64,000 bases of DNA from Glaciecola sp964195425 (GTDB taxonomy: Bacteria > Pseudomonadota > Gammaproteobacteria > Enterobacterales > Alteromonadaceae), in assembly GCA_964195425.1 (NCBI GenBank), contig CAXMOM010000042.1, forward strand, positions 62,001 to 126,000, read 5' to 3'. The position numbers and the translations under genes were made by a program. Positions 1 through 8,951 of the stretch are shown piece by piece; the first letter of the stretch is position 1, and the number at the start of each line of letters is the position of its first letter. The notes under the pieces are model-generated. The model saw nothing but the letters and a program-made list of their open reading frames with translations. It was not told the origin of the DNA and searched no databases.

Positions 1-2
1 CG

Positions 3-368
3 CTGCATGCTGGTGATGGCACGGACCGCGGTGGCAACGATGTAAAGGTAAACTTTTTTTGGGAAGACTCTAATCTTCATAGAGTATGGGATTCAGGTTT
101 AATTGACCGCAGACAACTGTCATACACAGAGTGGTATAAATTTTTAGCGCCCAAAATATCAGCTGCACAAGCCGCCGCTTGGCAAACTACCGATCCACTC
201 GTGTATATTGAGGAAAGCGTAAAAATTAGAGACACTATCTACCCAGATAGTGAGAAGTTGTCGTGGCAATATTTATATGACCATACGCCAGTAATGAAGC
301 TGCGCTTACAACAAGCGGGCGTTAGAATTGCGGTGCATTTGAATGATGCGTTTGCCCAAGAAAAATAA
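3..368 (+). CDS. S1/P1-type nuclease, C-terminal part (cut by window edge)
   Basis: The reading frame is open from the first bases and ends at TAA 366-368, giving about 121 C-terminal residues. The opening residues (LHAGDGTDRGGND, then NFFWEDSNLHRVWDSGLI) match the C-terminal region of the S1/P1 zinc-dependent nucleases, where a His/Asp pair and a NLHxVWD motif help to bind the zinc cluster. Family members are usually secreted and cleave single-stranded DNA or RNA, giving 5'-mononucleotides. The signal peptide and first zinc ligands would lie before the window. A hairpin terminator follows. The family call is fairly safe; substrate and location are inferred from the family. Confidence 0.8.
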   Translation: MHAGDGTDRGGNDVKVNFFWEDSNLHRVWDSGLIDRRQLSYTEWYKFLAPKISAAQAAAWQTTDPLVYIEESVKIRDTIYPDSEKLSWQYLYDHTPVMKLRLQQAGVRIAVHLNDAFAQEK

Positions 369-398
369 GCTAATTAGTCAGATTCGACGTATCAAAAT

Positions 399-426
399 AA
401 AAGGCATTTTGGAAAAAATGCCTTTT
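399..426 (+). terminator. hairpin terminator after the S1/P1-type nuclease
   Basis: A perfect 12-bp inverted repeat (AAAAGGCATTTT and AAAATGCCTTTT, four-base loop) starts 30 bases after the nuclease stop. Its final TTTT supplies a short U tract. It fits a Rho-independent terminator and isolates the nuclease from the histidine kinase gene. Confidence 0.65.
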
Positions 427-652
427 ACAAACACCTTTTCCACTTTCTACCTACTCTCAAATAGTAAAAACTTTTCAATGTTAAGCCCAAGAGCAAACCT
501 ATCTAACCACTTAGCCATCTAACAACTATCCTTTAGTATAATTGTTATTTTCGAAGTAAAGGAGCATCATTTAGTGCTATTTTCTTTGTGAAGTTACTGT
601 TTGTCACCGTCTTTACAAAATCTTGTATAAATGAGAAGCAGCGTTCGTATCC

Positions 653-2146
653 ATGAAAATATCAAATAAGCTACTTGTGATTGTTTTACTTACCGTTGTT
701 GAAGTAAGCGTTACTTTGTGGTCGGTACTCGAAGTCTCAAAGGGTGCTACCTTGCACCAGCTAAACTCCTTACATTTAAAATACAGCGTTGCGTTTACTC
801 GCCAAGTATTTAATTATGAAAATGACACAAGTGACGAAGTACTTGAAGGAGAATCTCAAATTCTCACGCAGATGCGTGAAACAATTATTAATATTAAAAA
901 GCCGCCTCTTGAATGTTTAGTCCTAGTAAACGATATCGATATTTTAATAATGAAAATGATTGGTACCTATAGAGCTTACGAATTGTGTGAAAAAGACATC
1001 GAGGATGCTGATGCAACATTTCAGCTACTAGACGACTATGGCGCCAATAAAATCACTAAGAAAACATTTATTCAAGGCGTTAAAAATAGCGCCGTTGTGT
1101 TTACTCAAAACTCCGCAGATTTTGAGCAGCCGATGACAAAAACGGTTAGCTTGATAGTTACAGTAGTTATTCCATTAGTGATCATAATGTCTTTGTTTAA
1201 TATAATATTTATAAGCTTTTTGTCACGCAGTATTACCGGTTCAATTAGTAATGTAATTAAGGTACTAAAAAGTAAATCAACCGATTCCTTTCAATCTGTC
1301 GCCACCGGCGAACTAAAAGAATTACTAGATGTAGCCTTAACTAGAGCAAAAGACTTTGTATTACAAGAGCAAGTAAACGCGGCTTTAGAAGACACTGTTG
1401 CTCAGCGCACCACCTCCCTTGTTCAGGCAAACGATGAATTATCTCAATTTGCATATCGAACATCTCACGACTTAAAGTCTCCGATTATTGCTGCAAAAGC
1501 ATTGTCTCAAATTATTCAGCACGATCTAGCTAACGGCAACACGCAAATCGCAATTCAAGATGTGATTAAAATTGAAAAGGAAATGATAAGGCTTGAATCA
1601 TTAGTTAAAAACATTTTGTCATTAACAGAAGCCTCACAGCAAGAAATGAAGTCTGAAGTCTTTAACCTTTCGGTCCTAGCAAACAATATATGCGAGCAAT
1701 TAAAAGACCGTGCGGCTGCAGAAAAAGTTGAAATACGCTTAACGATACAAGACAACTTATTGGTTCAATCCTCAAATGCAAGACTCACGCAGATACTGCA
1801 AAACTTACTTAGCAATGCAATAAAATATTGCGACGATAGTAAGCTGGCAAAATATGTTTCTGTGGATATTAGTCATAGCAAACAAACGTTGAGTCTATTA
1901 ATAAGCGACAATGGAATAGGCTTTCCAAAGCAAAGGCAGAGCGAAGTGTTTCAAATGTTTAAACGCTTCCATCCTGAAGTAAGTGCCGGGACGGGGCTGG
2001 GACTATCTATTGTCAAAAAGCATATAGAGTCATTACAAGGTGATATATCACTGTCATCTGGTAAAGAAGGGAGTATTGTTGCTATAAACATACCCTGTGC
2101 CTTAGGTATATGTAAAGTGGCGAGGGATGCCGAGGGAACATCATGA
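653..2146 (+). CDS. membrane sensor histidine kinase
   Basis: A 497-residue two-component kinase. A hydrophobic N-terminal helix (about 7-24), a roughly 140-residue presumably periplasmic sensor region that I cannot assign, and a second helix (about 165-192) precede a linker and a HisKA domain. The phospho-acceptor is His272 in the motif SHDLKSP. The HATPase_c domain shows the N box (NLLSNAIKY, about 384-392), G1 (DNGIGF, about 419) and G2 (GTGLGLS, about 447). The SHDLKxP style of H box is typical of kinases grouped with phytochrome- and light-type sensors, but no PAS or GAF domain is visible. Its stop overlaps the response regulator start by four bases (ATGA), so the two are translationally coupled. 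The signal is unknown. Confidence 0.9.
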   Translation: MKISNKLLVIVLLTVVEVSVTLWSVLEVSKGATLHQLNSLHLKYSVAFTRQVFNYENDTSDEVLEGESQILTQMRETIINIKKPPLECLVLVNDIDILIMKMIGTYRAYELCEKDIEDADATFQLLDDYGANKITKKTFIQGVKNSAVVFTQNSADFEQPMTKTVSLIVTVVIPLVIIMSLFNIIFISFLSRSITGSISNVIKVLKSKSTDSFQSVATGELKELLDVALTRAKDFVLQEQVNAALEDTVAQRTTSLVQANDELSQFAYRTSHDLKSPIIAAKALSQIIQHDLANGNTQIAIQDVIKIEKEMIRLESLVKNILSLTEASQQEMKSEVFNLSVLANNICEQLKDRAAAEKVEIRLTIQDNLLVQSSNARLTQILQNLLSNAIKYCDDSKLAKYVSVDISHSKQTLSLLISDNGIGFPKQRQSEVFQMFKRFHPEVSAGTGLGLSIVKKHIESLQGDISLSSGKEGSIVAINIPCALGICKVARDAEGTS

Positions 2147-2565
2147 AGCAAAGAATTAGCGCACTTATTGTAGACGATAGCGAAACCAATAGATATTTGC
2201 TAAGTAGGCAGTTGAAAGTGGCTGGCGTAACACATGTTTTTGAACAAAACGATGGGTCTACCGCCATCGATTTTCTTGAGGATGAAGTCAAAAACGAGAA
2301 GTTATTTGGTGACAATTTCCCACCATCTGTGATTTTTTTGGATTTAAATATGCCAATAATGGATGGGTTTGCGTTCTTAGACAGTTATTCCCAAAGGATG
2401 AATACCCTATCTAAAATGACCAGTGTCGTTTTTATTTACTCTTCCTCTGACCGCACTGATGACGTTGAGCGTGCGATGTCTCACAAATGTGTAGCGGGCT
2501 TTCTAGTGAAAGGCGAAACAAACCTTGAACAGATAAAATCAAGCATACAAAGCGTAATTTCATAA
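2143..2565 (+). CDS. single-domain response regulator
   Basis: A 140-residue receiver domain with no output domain. It has the acidic pair Asp11/Asp12, the phosphorylation site Asp67 (FLDLNMP), Ser100-Ser101 at the switch position and Lys123 (FLVKGE). Receiver-only proteins act as CheY-like effectors through protein contact or as phosphorelay intermediates. The four-base overlap with the kinase upstream marks that kinase as its partner. There is no DNA-binding domain, so control of transcription by this protein alone is unlikely. Confidence 0.9.
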   Translation: MKQRISALIVDDSETNRYLLSRQLKVAGVTHVFEQNDGSTAIDFLEDEVKNEKLFGDNFPPSVIFLDLNMPIMDGFAFLDSYSQRMNTLSKMTSVVFIYSSSDRTDDVERAMSHKCVAGFLVKGETNLEQIKSSIQSVIS

Positions 2566-2585
2566 AACATTTTGGTAATTATAAA

Positions 2586-3071
2586 CTAGTCGAAATCTAA
2601 GGCTTCTGCTGATAATACAAGGCCGGTGTTGTCTGCATATAAATGGTCTTCCGGTAAAAAAGTAACACTGGCAAAATTAACCGCCACATCCAAATCGCCA
2701 ATTTCTCTTGTATCAGCACTTACAGGAATTGCGCCTAGTGCATGAATACCGATTTCATACTCTTCAAGCAAATCAATATCACGAACCGCGCCATAACAAA
2801 CAATGCCTTCCCAGTCATTTTCTAAGGCTAACTGAATATTTTCAGCGTCAATTAAGGCGCGCCTAAGGGAACCACCGCCATCAATAAGTAATACCTTACC
2901 CATTCCGTTTGTGGCGAGCACTTTATCGACCAAGCCACGGTCTTCATAACACTTAATGGTCGTAATTTCGCCGCAATACACAAATCTTGCGCCGTAGTTG
3001 GTAAATATTGGGTCGACTACATCAACACTGTCGGCAAACATATCGCATATTTCAGAAGTGTTAAATTCCAT
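2586..3071 (-). CDS. rraA: RraA, regulator of ribonuclease E activity
   Basis: At 161 residues this has the length of E. coli RraA and its characteristic blocks: DVVDPIFTNYG near the N-terminus, the glycine-rich LLIDGGGSLRRAL at about 62-74, CYGAVRDIDLLEEY, and IGIHALGAIPVSADTRE. RraA binds RNase E and inhibits its endonuclease activity, slowing mRNA decay; the fold is related to HMG/CHA aldolases, so some relatives are aldolases. It is convergent with the response regulator and transcribed away from the PAP2 gene. The close E. coli-like length and motifs favour the RNase E regulator. Confidence 0.92.
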   Translation of the reverse strand: MEFNTSEICDMFADSVDVVDPIFTNYGARFVYCGEITTIKCYEDRGLVDKVLATNGMGKVLLIDGGGSLRRALIDAENIQLALENDWEGIVCYGAVRDIDLLEEYEIGIHALGAIPVSADTREIGDLDVAVNFASVTFLPEDHLYADNTGLVLSAEALDFD

Positions 3072-3238
3072 GGCTATTCCTTAAAACGTTATAAACCGAA
3101 TCTACATAACCCTAGCACATTTTTTGTACATTCTGAATACAAGCCGATGCATCTTAAATAGCACAGCTCAAAATAGAAGAGGCTGTCATATTTTCTTCGT
3201 AATTATGTCATGCAGTAGTCATACAACTTACTTACTGT

Positions 3239-3796
3239 GTGACCACAAAATCCTATTTTGCGAATACACTTGTGAAGCGAATTGCAGCAATAGATGAACG
3301 AGCATTCATATGGATAGCGTCACACCATAGTACTCAACCAGGAGAGCTACTGCCTAGGTTGTTTCATTGGATTTCAAAAAGCGCTGATGGCCACCTTTAC
3401 CCTGTATTATTGGCCTTAATGTTTTTTGTAGACGACACTCATGGCCTTTTACTTTTATACACAGCCCTTATGGCATATACACTTGAAGTACCTCTATATT
3501 TAATACTAAAACATATATTTAAACGCCCTCGCCCTTGCGATTTTATCATGCACCTAGAAGCATTTATAGTACCGGGCGATAAGTTTAGCTTACCTTCGGG
3601 ACACACTGCAGCGGCTTTTTTAATGGCAACAATAGTCTGTTATTTCTATCCAATTGCCATTATTCCTAGCTTTATTTGGGCTAGTGCGGTTGGTCTGTCG
3701 AGAGTTGTACTAAGAGTCCATTTCCCAATAGACGTAATGCTAGGCGCAAGCCTAGGGGTAACAGTTGCACTGGTAACTATAAAGGTACTCGAATAA
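3239..3796 (+). CDS. PAP2-family lipid phosphatase, membrane protein
   Basis: 185 residues with GTG start. The three signatures of the PAP2/type 2 phosphatidic acid phosphatase superfamily are present in order: KHIFKRPRP (KX6RP), PSGH, and SRVVLRVHFPID (SRX5HX3D), the last His being the catalytic base. Several hydrophobic segments flank them, so this is an inner-membrane enzyme acting on a lipid phosphate or diphosphate such as phosphatidylglycerol phosphate or undecaprenyl diphosphate. The stop and the next start overlap (TAATG), so it is coupled to a glycosyltransferase-like gene. That suggests recycling of a lipid carrier or a glycolipid modification step. The substrate cannot be read from the sequence. 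Confidence 0.85.
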   Translation: MTTKSYFANTLVKRIAAIDERAFIWIASHHSTQPGELLPRLFHWISKSADGHLYPVLLALMFFVDDTHGLLLLYTALMAYTLEVPLYLILKHIFKRPRPCDFIMHLEAFIVPGDKFSLPSGHTAAAFLMATIVCYFYPIAIIPSFIWASAVGLSRVVLRVHFPIDVMLGASLGVTVALVTIKVLE

Positions 3797-4896
3797 TGAA
3801 AATATTATATGGCGTACAAGGCACCGGCAATGGACACATTACACGTGCTCGGCATATGGCAGAGTCGTTTGCAGCCCATAGCGACATTGAAGTTGATTAT
3901 CTATTTAGTGGAAGGTCTGCCAATGCGTTTTTCGACATGCAATCATTTGCCAATTTTCAAAGCAAACGCGGGCTCACTTTTATAAGCGAAAATGGACAAA
4001 TAAAGCGGCTCAAAACAGCATTGAAGAATAATTTATGTAGTTTCATGAACGATGTGTCATCTATCAATATGCATAATTACGACCTCGTGATTAACGACTT
4101 CGAACCAGTTTCAGCTTGGGCTGCTAAGAAAGCAGGGGTTCCATCTTTGTCGCTTAGTCATCAAGCTGCATTTTTGCAAAATGTTCCAACGCAAAGCCAG
4201 AGTCTATTAGACAAAACCATTACAAAATATTTTGCACCAACCACCCATACATTGGGAACACACTGGTATCATTTTGGCTTTCATATTATTCCGCCCGTAG
4301 TAGCACTTAGCCTAGTTAACCAGGCTGGTAAGTGTATAAGCGATCCCGCTGTTAACAATCCAATATTAGTCTATTTACCTTTCGATTCATTACACGAAAT
4401 CCGCACTCAACTGCATGTATTAAGTGAGTATAAATTTGTGTGCTACCACCCTAAAATTCAAGCTATTAGAGTAGACAAAAATATTATTTGGCAACCTCTG
4501 TCTACTGCTACATTTAGGTACGACTTAATAAAATGTGCAGGCGTTATTAGCAACTGTGGTTTCGAACTGTCTACCGAGTGTCTTGGCATTGGTAAACCAT
4601 TGTTAGTAAAACCCTTGCGCAAACAGTATGAGCAGCTATCGAATGCTTATACGCTGCAAAAATTGGGCTTGTGCTCAGTATTAAATACATTAAATGCTGA
4701 AGATATAGACGACTGGTTGCAAACCAAACAGGGAATGAAAATTGATTTCCCCACAAACTGCGATAGCCTAGTGAATTGGATAAAACAGGGGGATTGGGAC
4801 TCTACTGCCAACATATGTCAATCTTTATGGCGGCAAGTCACATTCCCGACGCAAGTCAAAGCTAAACTCGAGTCCTTTATTAGCGTAAATAACTAG
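3796..4896 (+). CDS. MJ1255/VC2487-type glycosyltransferase-like protein
   Basis: 366 residues beginning MKILYGVQGTGNGHITRA, the glycine-rich N-terminal loop of GT-B fold glycosyltransferases related to MurG. The C-terminal half contains CGFELSTECLGIGKPLL and later residues (QYEQLSNAY) that resemble the nucleotide-sugar site of UDP-glycosyltransferases. The length and overall pattern fit the uncharacterised MJ1255/VC2487 family. No membrane helix is seen, so it is probably a cytosolic or membrane-associated enzyme. It overlaps the PAP2 phosphatase gene by one base, so the two probably serve one glycolipid pathway. Donor and acceptor are unknown. Confidence 0.75.
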   Translation: MKILYGVQGTGNGHITRARHMAESFAAHSDIEVDYLFSGRSANAFFDMQSFANFQSKRGLTFISENGQIKRLKTALKNNLCSFMNDVSSINMHNYDLVINDFEPVSAWAAKKAGVPSLSLSHQAAFLQNVPTQSQSLLDKTITKYFAPTTHTLGTHWYHFGFHIIPPVVALSLVNQAGKCISDPAVNNPILVYLPFDSLHEIRTQLHVLSEYKFVCYHPKIQAIRVDKNIIWQPLSTATFRYDLIKCAGVISNCGFELSTECLGIGKPLLVKPLRKQYEQLSNAYTLQKLGLCSVLNTLNAEDIDDWLQTKQGMKIDFPTNCDSLVNWIKQGDWDSTANICQSLWRQVTFPTQVKAKLESFISVNN

Positions 4897-4966
4897 TCGA
4901 AAAGGTTGCTTTTTCGGCGCGCTCAAGGCATGGTTAGCGCAATTATATTTGTTTTGAATTAGACCT

Positions 4967-5140
4967 ATGCGTTACATAAAAATAACGGCTCTTATTGGCG
5001 TTGTGTTGCTGATCGTGAGCGGCTGCGGCCAACGAGGCCCGCTTTATGCGCCACAAGAAAAGCCGGAAACGACGCCAGTGCCAGCCACTGAAATCGTAAC
5101 ACCCGCGACAAATACATTACCTGCGTTTAAAGGAGCCTAA
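4967..5140 (+). CDS. lptM: LptM (YifL), small LPS-translocon lipoprotein
   Basis: A 57-residue ORF. A short charged N-terminus and hydrophobic stretch lead to the lipobox VSGC with Cys20, followed by GQRGPLYAP, the conserved block of the YifL/LptM family. The rest is a proline/threonine-rich tail. E. coli LptM is an outer-membrane lipoprotein that helps LptD mature with the correct disulfides. It sits three bases upstream of lysA, as in many gammaproteobacteria, and is the probable first gene of the lysA-dapF-DUF484-xerC operon. Small size makes it easy to miss. Confidence 0.9.
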   Translation: MRYIKITALIGVVLLIVSGCGQRGPLYAPQEKPETTPVPATEIVTPATNTLPAFKGA

Positions 5141-5143
5141 GCT

Positions 5144-6394
5144 ATGGACTTTTTCACGTACAAAGGTAATCAACTTTTCGCTGAAGAAATAGCCATTGAT
5201 GATATTGTTGCGACCCATGGCACACCCACTTATATCTACTCTCGTGCAACTTTAGAACGTCATTGGCATGCATTTAACAATGCAGTGAGTGCTCACAAAC
5301 ATCTTATTTGCTATGCGGTAAAAGCAAATTCAAACATAGGTGTACTATCGGTCTTAGCAAAATTGGGCTCAGGTTTTGATATAGTATCAGGCGGTGAGCT
5401 TGCGCGGGTAATTAAAGCCGGTGGCGACCCTTCAAAAGTGGTGTTTTCAGGTGTGGCTAAAACCCAAAGCGAAATAGCTTACGCCCTAGACCAAAGCATA
5501 AAGTGCTTCAATGTAGAGTCCATTCCCGAACTAGATAGAATTAACACTGTAGCGAAAAAACTGGGGAAGCTGGCGCCTATATCAATACGCATTAATCCTG
5601 ATGTAGACGCAAAAACACATCCTTATATTTCTACCGGCCTAAAAGCCAATAAATTTGGTATTGCCAAAGACGATGCTATACAAGCTTACGAATATGCAAA
5701 TAGCTTATCTAATTTAGATATTCAAGGCATGGATTGCCACATTGGTTCGCAAATAACTGACCTTTCACCATTTGTTGATACGCTCGAACGGCTTTTAGCT
5801 TTGATTGATGAACTCGCTAAAAAAGGCATTCATATTTCTCACTTAGATGTAGGCGGCGGTTTGGGCGTGAGATACAACGAAGAATCACCTCCGCATCCAA
5901 ATGAATATGCGGCCGCAATGGCTAAAACAATGCAAGGTCGAGAAGCCCTTATGCTTATACTAGAACCCGGCCGCGCCATTGCCGCAAACGCTGGCATTTT
6001 AGTTACCAAAGTAGAGTTTTTAAAACAAGGTGAAGAAAAGAACTTCGCGATTGTAGATGCCGCCATGAACGATTTGATTCGCCCTGCACTTTATAATGCA
6101 TGGCAGAAAATAGAACCCACAAACGTTCGCCAAGGCACTGGGAAAATCTACGACGTGGTAGGCCCGGTGTGCGAAACCGGCGACTTCTTAGGCAAAGACC
6201 GTACGTTGAATATAGAGCCAAACGATTACTTAGCCGTAAAAAGCTCTGGTGCATATGGTTTTGTCATGTCAAGTAACTACAACAGTCGCTGTCGTTGTCC
6301 TGAAATTATGGTAGACGGCGATCAACTTTACGTTGTGCGTGAACGTGAGACCTTAAGCGACCTTTGGAAAGGCGAACAAAGGGTGCCTGATTAA
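5144..6394 (+). CDS. lysA: diaminopimelate decarboxylase
   Basis: 416 residues. It removes CO2 from meso-diaminopimelate to give L-lysine, the last step of lysine synthesis, using pyridoxal phosphate. The PLP lysine lies in CYAVKANSN (about residue 60). HIGSQI, GGGLGV and EPGRAIAANAG follow, and the active-site Cys lies in GPVCETGD, which completes the site across the dimer. Length matches the family. It follows lptM by three bases and precedes dapF by three, so the two neighbouring lysine/peptidoglycan steps are co-transcribed. No lysine riboswitch is visible upstream. Confidence 0.97.
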   Translation: MDFFTYKGNQLFAEEIAIDDIVATHGTPTYIYSRATLERHWHAFNNAVSAHKHLICYAVKANSNIGVLSVLAKLGSGFDIVSGGELARVIKAGGDPSKVVFSGVAKTQSEIAYALDQSIKCFNVESIPELDRINTVAKKLGKLAPISIRINPDVDAKTHPYISTGLKANKFGIAKDDAIQAYEYANSLSNLDIQGMDCHIGSQITDLSPFVDTLERLLALIDELAKKGIHISHLDVGGGLGVRYNEESPPHPNEYAAAMAKTMQGREALMLILEPGRAIAANAGILVTKVEFLKQGEEKNFAIVDAAMNDLIRPALYNAWQKIEPTNVRQGTGKIYDVVGPVCETGDFLGKDRTLNIEPNDYLAVKSSGAYGFVMSSNYNSRCRCPEIMVDGDQLYVVRERETLSDLWKGEQRVPD

Positions 6395-6397
6395 GTT

Positions 6398-7288
6398 ATG
6401 CAAAACGACGCTAATTATTCCCAAAACGAACAACGCTTTGCTCACAAGCACAAGAAAAGCCTTATTCATTTTTCTAAAATGCATGGTTTAGGAAACGACT
6501 TTGTAGTAATCGACAATATTACGCAAAACGTATTTTTTTCAAAAGAAAAAATAGTCTCATTAGCAGACCGCAATTTTGGTATTGGCTTTGACCAACTACT
6601 GTTAGTAGAACCCCCATACGATCCTGAACAAGATTTTCATTATCGTATTTTTAACGCTGATGGCAGCGAGGTTTCACAATGCGGCAACGGTGCTCGTTGC
6701 TTTGCCCGCTTTGTGAAACACAAAGGCTTAATTAATCGCAATAAAATAAGCGTGAGTACTAAATCAGGAAGGATGATCTTGTATCTTGAAAAAGACGGCA
6801 ACGTAACCGTAAATATGGGGAAACCTAATTTTGTGCCTGAGCACGTTCCATTTAAAGCCAACAAACAAGAAAACACGTACATAATAAGAGAGGCGGAACA
6901 AACCTTTTTTTGTGGCGTGGCCTCTATGGGTAATCCGCACTGCGTGATTGAAGTAAACGATATAGACAACATAGACATAAATACCATAGGGCCTGTCTTA
7001 GGCAAGCATGAGCGCTTTAGTGAGGGCGTTAACGTTGGTTTTATGCAAATAGTAAACAAACATGAAATTAAGCTTAGAGTTTATGAACGCGGTTCCGGCG
7101 AGACCCTTGCATGTGGCAGTGGCGCATGTGCAGCGGTTGCGATAGGGCAAATGCAGAATAAACTTGGCCAAGATGTTAAAGTAGTGCTACTTGGTGGTGA
7201 ACTAAAAATACGCTGGCAGGGCGGTGACTCGATGTTGAAAATGACAGGCCCAGCAGAACACATATATGACGGACAAATATTAATATGA
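6398..7288 (+). CDS. dapF: diaminopimelate epimerase
   Basis: Converts LL- to meso-diaminopimelate, the substrate of LysA and a peptidoglycan building block. Both catalytic cysteines are in their usual motifs: QCGNGARC and ACGSGACAA. At 296 residues it is about 20 longer than E. coli DapF. The extra is a polar N-terminal stretch before FSKMHGLGND, where the family homology begins. I keep the ATG at 6398 because it lies three bases after the lysA stop and no better start is seen before the conserved core. It overlaps the DUF484 gene by four bases. Confidence 0.96.
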   Translation: MQNDANYSQNEQRFAHKHKKSLIHFSKMHGLGNDFVVIDNITQNVFFSKEKIVSLADRNFGIGFDQLLLVEPPYDPEQDFHYRIFNADGSEVSQCGNGARCFARFVKHKGLINRNKISVSTKSGRMILYLEKDGNVTVNMGKPNFVPEHVPFKANKQENTYIIREAEQTFFCGVASMGNPHCVIEVNDIDNIDINTIGPVLGKHERFSEGVNVGFMQIVNKHEIKLRVYERGSGETLACGSGACAAVAIGQMQNKLGQDVKVVLLGGELKIRWQGGDSMLKMTGPAEHIYDGQILI

Positions 7289-8046
7289 CAGACCAGTCAA
7301 ACGCAAAACCAAGCAGTCCAGAAGCGCCAGCGCAAGACGTTGTTATTGTTCCCCCTGTGGCAAATAAAGAGCTCGTTGCCAAATACTTATTAGCCAACCC
7401 TAGCTTTTTAATCGATAACCCCGATTTGTTAGCGCAAATCCAAGTGCAACTGCAAGAAAACGGCGTTGTCTCATTAACCCAAATACAAGCTTCTCAGGCA
7501 CGTGAAAAAATAAAGCTATTAAAGTCTCAGTTGGAAGAACTGGTTACCAACGCTCGCTTAAATGAAATAATTTATAAAACATATGCCGAGTTAAATTTAG
7601 ATCTAGCCAAAGCCAGTTGTTTTACAGAACTAGAGGCTTGCCTGACAAAGCATTTAGTCGGCACTTTACGTCTTGAATCGGCTCGCATAGTCTTACTTAA
7701 CGATGAAAATTCTAATCAACAGCCACTTTCTGAAATTCAACAACGCTCACTTTTTGACAAAAAGCTCGCACGTCAGCCTTTTTACTTTGGTCGTGTAGGC
7801 AGCATCGAAAAAGGCGCGTTATTTCCAAAAGCGAAAGCTGAATCGGTCGCGTTAGTGCTGTTAAGTGAAAGCCTGCCGGCGCAAAACACAGCGTCAAATA
7901 ATGCAGTTGCCCAAAGTAAACCGCCAACCATTGGCCTATTAGCCATCGCTAGCAAAGACCCTTTGCATTTTCAGCCTGAAATGGACACCGTACTGGTAGA
8001 TTATTTACGTAAGAACCTTAATTTCCACTTAAGCAGATTACGCTAG
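7285..8046 (+). CDS. DUF484 family protein
   Basis: 253 residues, the family member that nearly always lies between dapF and xerC in gammaproteobacteria. After a low-complexity Pro/Ala start, the motif YLLANPSFLIDNPDLL (about 34-49) is the DUF484 signature. A coiled-coil segment (about 75-100) and a GAF-like C-terminal region follow. Molecular function is not established. Coupling (ATGA) to dapF and a five-base gap to xerC place it in the operon and hint at a role linked to cell wall or chromosome segregation. Confidence 0.88.
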   Translation: MTDQSNAKPSSPEAPAQDVVIVPPVANKELVAKYLLANPSFLIDNPDLLAQIQVQLQENGVVSLTQIQASQAREKIKLLKSQLEELVTNARLNEIIYKTYAELNLDLAKASCFTELEACLTKHLVGTLRLESARIVLLNDENSNQQPLSEIQQRSLFDKKLARQPFYFGRVGSIEKGALFPKAKAESVALVLLSESLPAQNTASNNAVAQSKPPTIGLLAIASKDPLHFQPEMDTVLVDYLRKNLNFHLSRLR

Positions 8047-8051
8047 ATTAT

Positions 8052-8951
8052 ATGCATGCTGACGCCCCCGACCTGCACGCCTGGATAAACAATTATATTC
8101 AAGAGTGCAGAGTTGAGCGCCAATTATCACCCCACACGGTAAAAAGCTATACCCGTCAGTTACAGACAGTCGTTAAGCATACCCAGATATCGAAGTGGAC
8201 CCAACTTACCCCCATAATTGCCAAGCGTATTTTGCAACAGGCAAATAAAGACGGCCTATCAGCACGCACTATTAATTTGCGGCTCACTGTATTGCGTAAT
8301 TTTTGTCGCTTTTTAGTAAAGAAAAAAGTACTGCCTAACAATCCCCTCGATAATATCCACTCAGTTAAACAAAGCAAGCCGCTGCCCAAGTATTTAAACG
8401 TGGATGAAGTCGGCAGCTTATTAAATTTTGAGGGCGATGATTTTTTAAGCCTGCGCGACAAATGTTTATTCGAAGTTATGTACGGATGTGGTTTACGACT
8501 CTCTGAGCTTACAGGTTTAATGCATATCGACTTGCTCGGCGACGGGACGCTTAAAGTCACTGGTAAAGGCAACAAACAACGGATATTGCCTATTGGCAGT
8601 AAAGCACAGCAGGCTATTGATGCCTATTTACCAGTGCGAGAAGATGTAGTCCCATTCTCTATAGAGCCGGCTCTGTTTATATCCATCAGGCAAACTCGTT
8701 TATCTAACCGTCAGGTGGCCAATAGATTAGACAAATGGGCCAAGCACCAAACCTTATATCAACAAATAAGTCCACACACCCTGCGCCATTCTTTTGCGAC
8801 GCACGTGTTGGAATCAAGTAATGATTTACGCGGAGTACAAGAGTTGTTAGGGCATGCTAATTTATCGACTACCCAAGTGTACACACACTTGAACTTTCAA
8901 CATCTAAGTGAGGTTTATGACAAGGCACATCCGCGAGCACGTAAAAAATGA
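8052..8951 (+). CDS. xerC: site-specific tyrosine recombinase XerC
   Basis: 299 residues, the usual Xer length. The N-terminal SAM-like core-binding domain (about 8-95) is followed by the catalytic domain with Arg in YGCGLRLSEL, HTLRHSFATH (His-x-x-Arg), LGHANLSTTQ and the nucleophile Tyr in VYTH. With XerD it resolves chromosome dimers at dif under FtsK control. The context (DUF484 upstream, YigB-like HAD downstream) is that of xerC rather than xerD. It overlaps the HAD gene by four bases. Confidence 0.96.
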   Translation: MHADAPDLHAWINNYIQECRVERQLSPHTVKSYTRQLQTVVKHTQISKWTQLTPIIAKRILQQANKDGLSARTINLRLTVLRNFCRFLVKKKVLPNNPLDNIHSVKQSKPLPKYLNVDEVGSLLNFEGDDFLSLRDKCLFEVMYGCGLRLSELTGLMHIDLLGDGTLKVTGKGNKQRILPIGSKAQQAIDAYLPVREDVVPFSIEPALFISIRQTRLSNRQVANRLDKWAKHQTLYQQISPHTLRHSFATHVLESSNDLRGVQELLGHANLSTTQVYTHLNFQHLSEVYDKAHPRARKK

